A stretch of DNA of 64,000 nt from positions 997,685 to 1,061,684 of the forward strand of contig NW_023365716.1 of NCBI RefSeq assembly GCF_000003815.2, read 5' to 3'. Position 1 is the stretch's first letter, and each line of letters opens with the position of its first letter. Shown one piece after another: positions 63,125 through 64,000 of the stretch. The position numbers were made by a program, and so were the translations under genes. The DNA is from Branchiostoma floridae (Eukaryota > Chordata > Leptocardii > Amphioxiformes > Branchiostomatidae). The notes under the pieces were generated by a model. That model had not been told where the DNA came from and ran no database searches. It was given only the letters and a program-made list of their open reading frames with translations.

Positions 63125-64000
63125 TCAGTATTTTTCTCCTGTATGTGTTTTCATGTGTCGGTATAAGGTAGATCTTTGAGCCGCCCTGAACCCACACTCC
63201 CCACACATGTAGGGCTTCTCACCGGTATGTCTTGATTGATGGTCGATCAAATATTGTTTATGTGCTGTGGAATAGTCACACTGATCGCAGAGGTAAGGTC
63301 TTTCCCCTGTGTGGGTTTTCATGTGTCGGGATAAGGTAGACCTGCCAGCTGCCCTGTACCCACACTCGTCACAAATGTAGGGTTTCTCACCGGTGTGTTT
63401 TCTTTGGTGCTGGTCTAAAGTGTATTTGTCTGCTGCAGAATAGTCACACTGGTCACACCTGTAGGGTTTCTCTCCTGTGTGGGTTCTCATGTGTCTGGAT
63501 AAGTGAGATTTCTGAGTCGTCCTGAACCCACACTCCCCACACATGTAAGGTTTCTCACCGGTGTGTATTACTATATGGTGGTCTAAAGCAGATTTATCTG
63601 CAGCTGAATAATCGCAGTGGTCACACCCTGTAGGGTTTTTCTCCTGTGTGACTTCTCATGTGTTGGGATAAGTGAGACTTTTCGAGCCGCCCTGTACCCA
63701 CATTCCCCACACATGAAGGGTTTCTCACCGGGTGTGTTTTGCTTTTATGTTCCTTCCAAAAGCGGACCTCCGTGCCGCAAGATTATCCACACTGGTCACA
63801 CCTGGAGGGGTTTTTTCCCTGAATGGGTTCCTCATAAGCCGGAATAAATCAAAACCTGAAGACGGTCCTGTTACCAACACTCCCCACACCAGTGGGGGTT
63901 ATTCCCCGCCGGGCTTTGCTGCCTATATGACGCTCCAAATTGCCATTTTTGGGAGTTAAACAAATTCCAACGGCCACAAGGTTGCGGGGTTTTTTCCCCG
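63125..64000 (-). CDS. ZF16: C2H2 zinc-finger array, 5' part outside the window, frameshifted
   Basis: From 63125 to about 63620 the frame is open and encodes about six fingers, for example CDQCDYSAADKYTLDQH, CDECGYRAAGRSTLSRH and CDQCDYSTAHKQYLIDH, ending MKTHTGEKY then TGA. Upstream of about 63627 one extra base (ACAGGGTGTGAC for ACAAGTGTGAC) breaks the frame. From there to 64000 finger sequence is still obvious but with many one-base insertions in homopolymers (CACCGGGTGTG, GGGGTTTTTTCC). This pattern suggests poor sequence quality near a contig end rather than ordinary decay. The start, class and promoter are not visible. Confidence 0.75.

Overview
This window is chordate DNA, most likely amphioxus (Branchiostoma). 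That call rests on long C2H2 zinc-finger arrays that alternate CGECGYRTA-type and CDQCDYSAA-type fingers, a pattern I associate with amphioxus gene models, on GT-AG introns, and on CR1-like LINE tails and many small DNA transposons. I could not run a species-level search.

The window is a head-to-tail cluster of C2H2 zinc-finger (ZNF) genes, all on the minus strand. I label them ZF1 to ZF16 by position: about 11 substantial arrays, one finger-less gene (ZF5), two array fragments (ZF4, ZF7) and two genes cut by the window edges (ZF1, ZF16). Each unit has three parts: a conserved promoter plus non-coding first exon of about 200 bp at the high-coordinate end, an intron of about 0.5-3 kb, and one large coding exon. 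Class A genes (ZF1, 2, 5, 10, 12) start at a MADF/MAEF-like N-terminus of about 110 residues with an IKEEP motif. Class B genes (ZF3, 6, 8, 9, 11, 13, 14, 15) start at MEDSS, just after a splice acceptor that lies at the matching place inside the class A coding exon. Both classes (except ZF3) share a very conserved linker of about 50 residues before the fingers.

Layout: ZF1 and its promoter (1-1.6 kb); ZF2 (3.2-6.6); ZF3 (8-10.2); a 5-kb gene-poor, repeat-rich stretch (10.3-15.3); ZF4 fragment and ZF5 (15.3-18); ZF6 (19.2-21.1); a 2.7-kb terminal-inverted-repeat element carrying exons of a P-loop protein and CRE-bearing satellite arrays (21.9-24.6); ZF7 fragment and ZF8 (24.9-28.3); ZF9 (29.5-33); ZF10 (34.3-37.3); ZF11 with a doubled promoter (38.7-42.2); ZF12 (43.3-47.2); an assembly gap between duplicated ends (47.4-48.4); ZF13 (49.7-52.6, second gap at 51.9); ZF14 (54.4-57.6); ZF15 (58.5-61.1); ZF16 (63.1 to the end, many indels).

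The products should be nuclear DNA-binding proteins with 8-17 fingers whose helix contact positions vary on a nearly fixed scaffold, as expected of a rapidly diversifying regulator family. Many arrays end in a nonsense codon or frameshift, with decayed finger sequence continuing downstream. Gene conversion, unequal recombination and repeat insertion have clearly shaped the locus. Paralogous copies supply empty sites that define several transposon insertions exactly.
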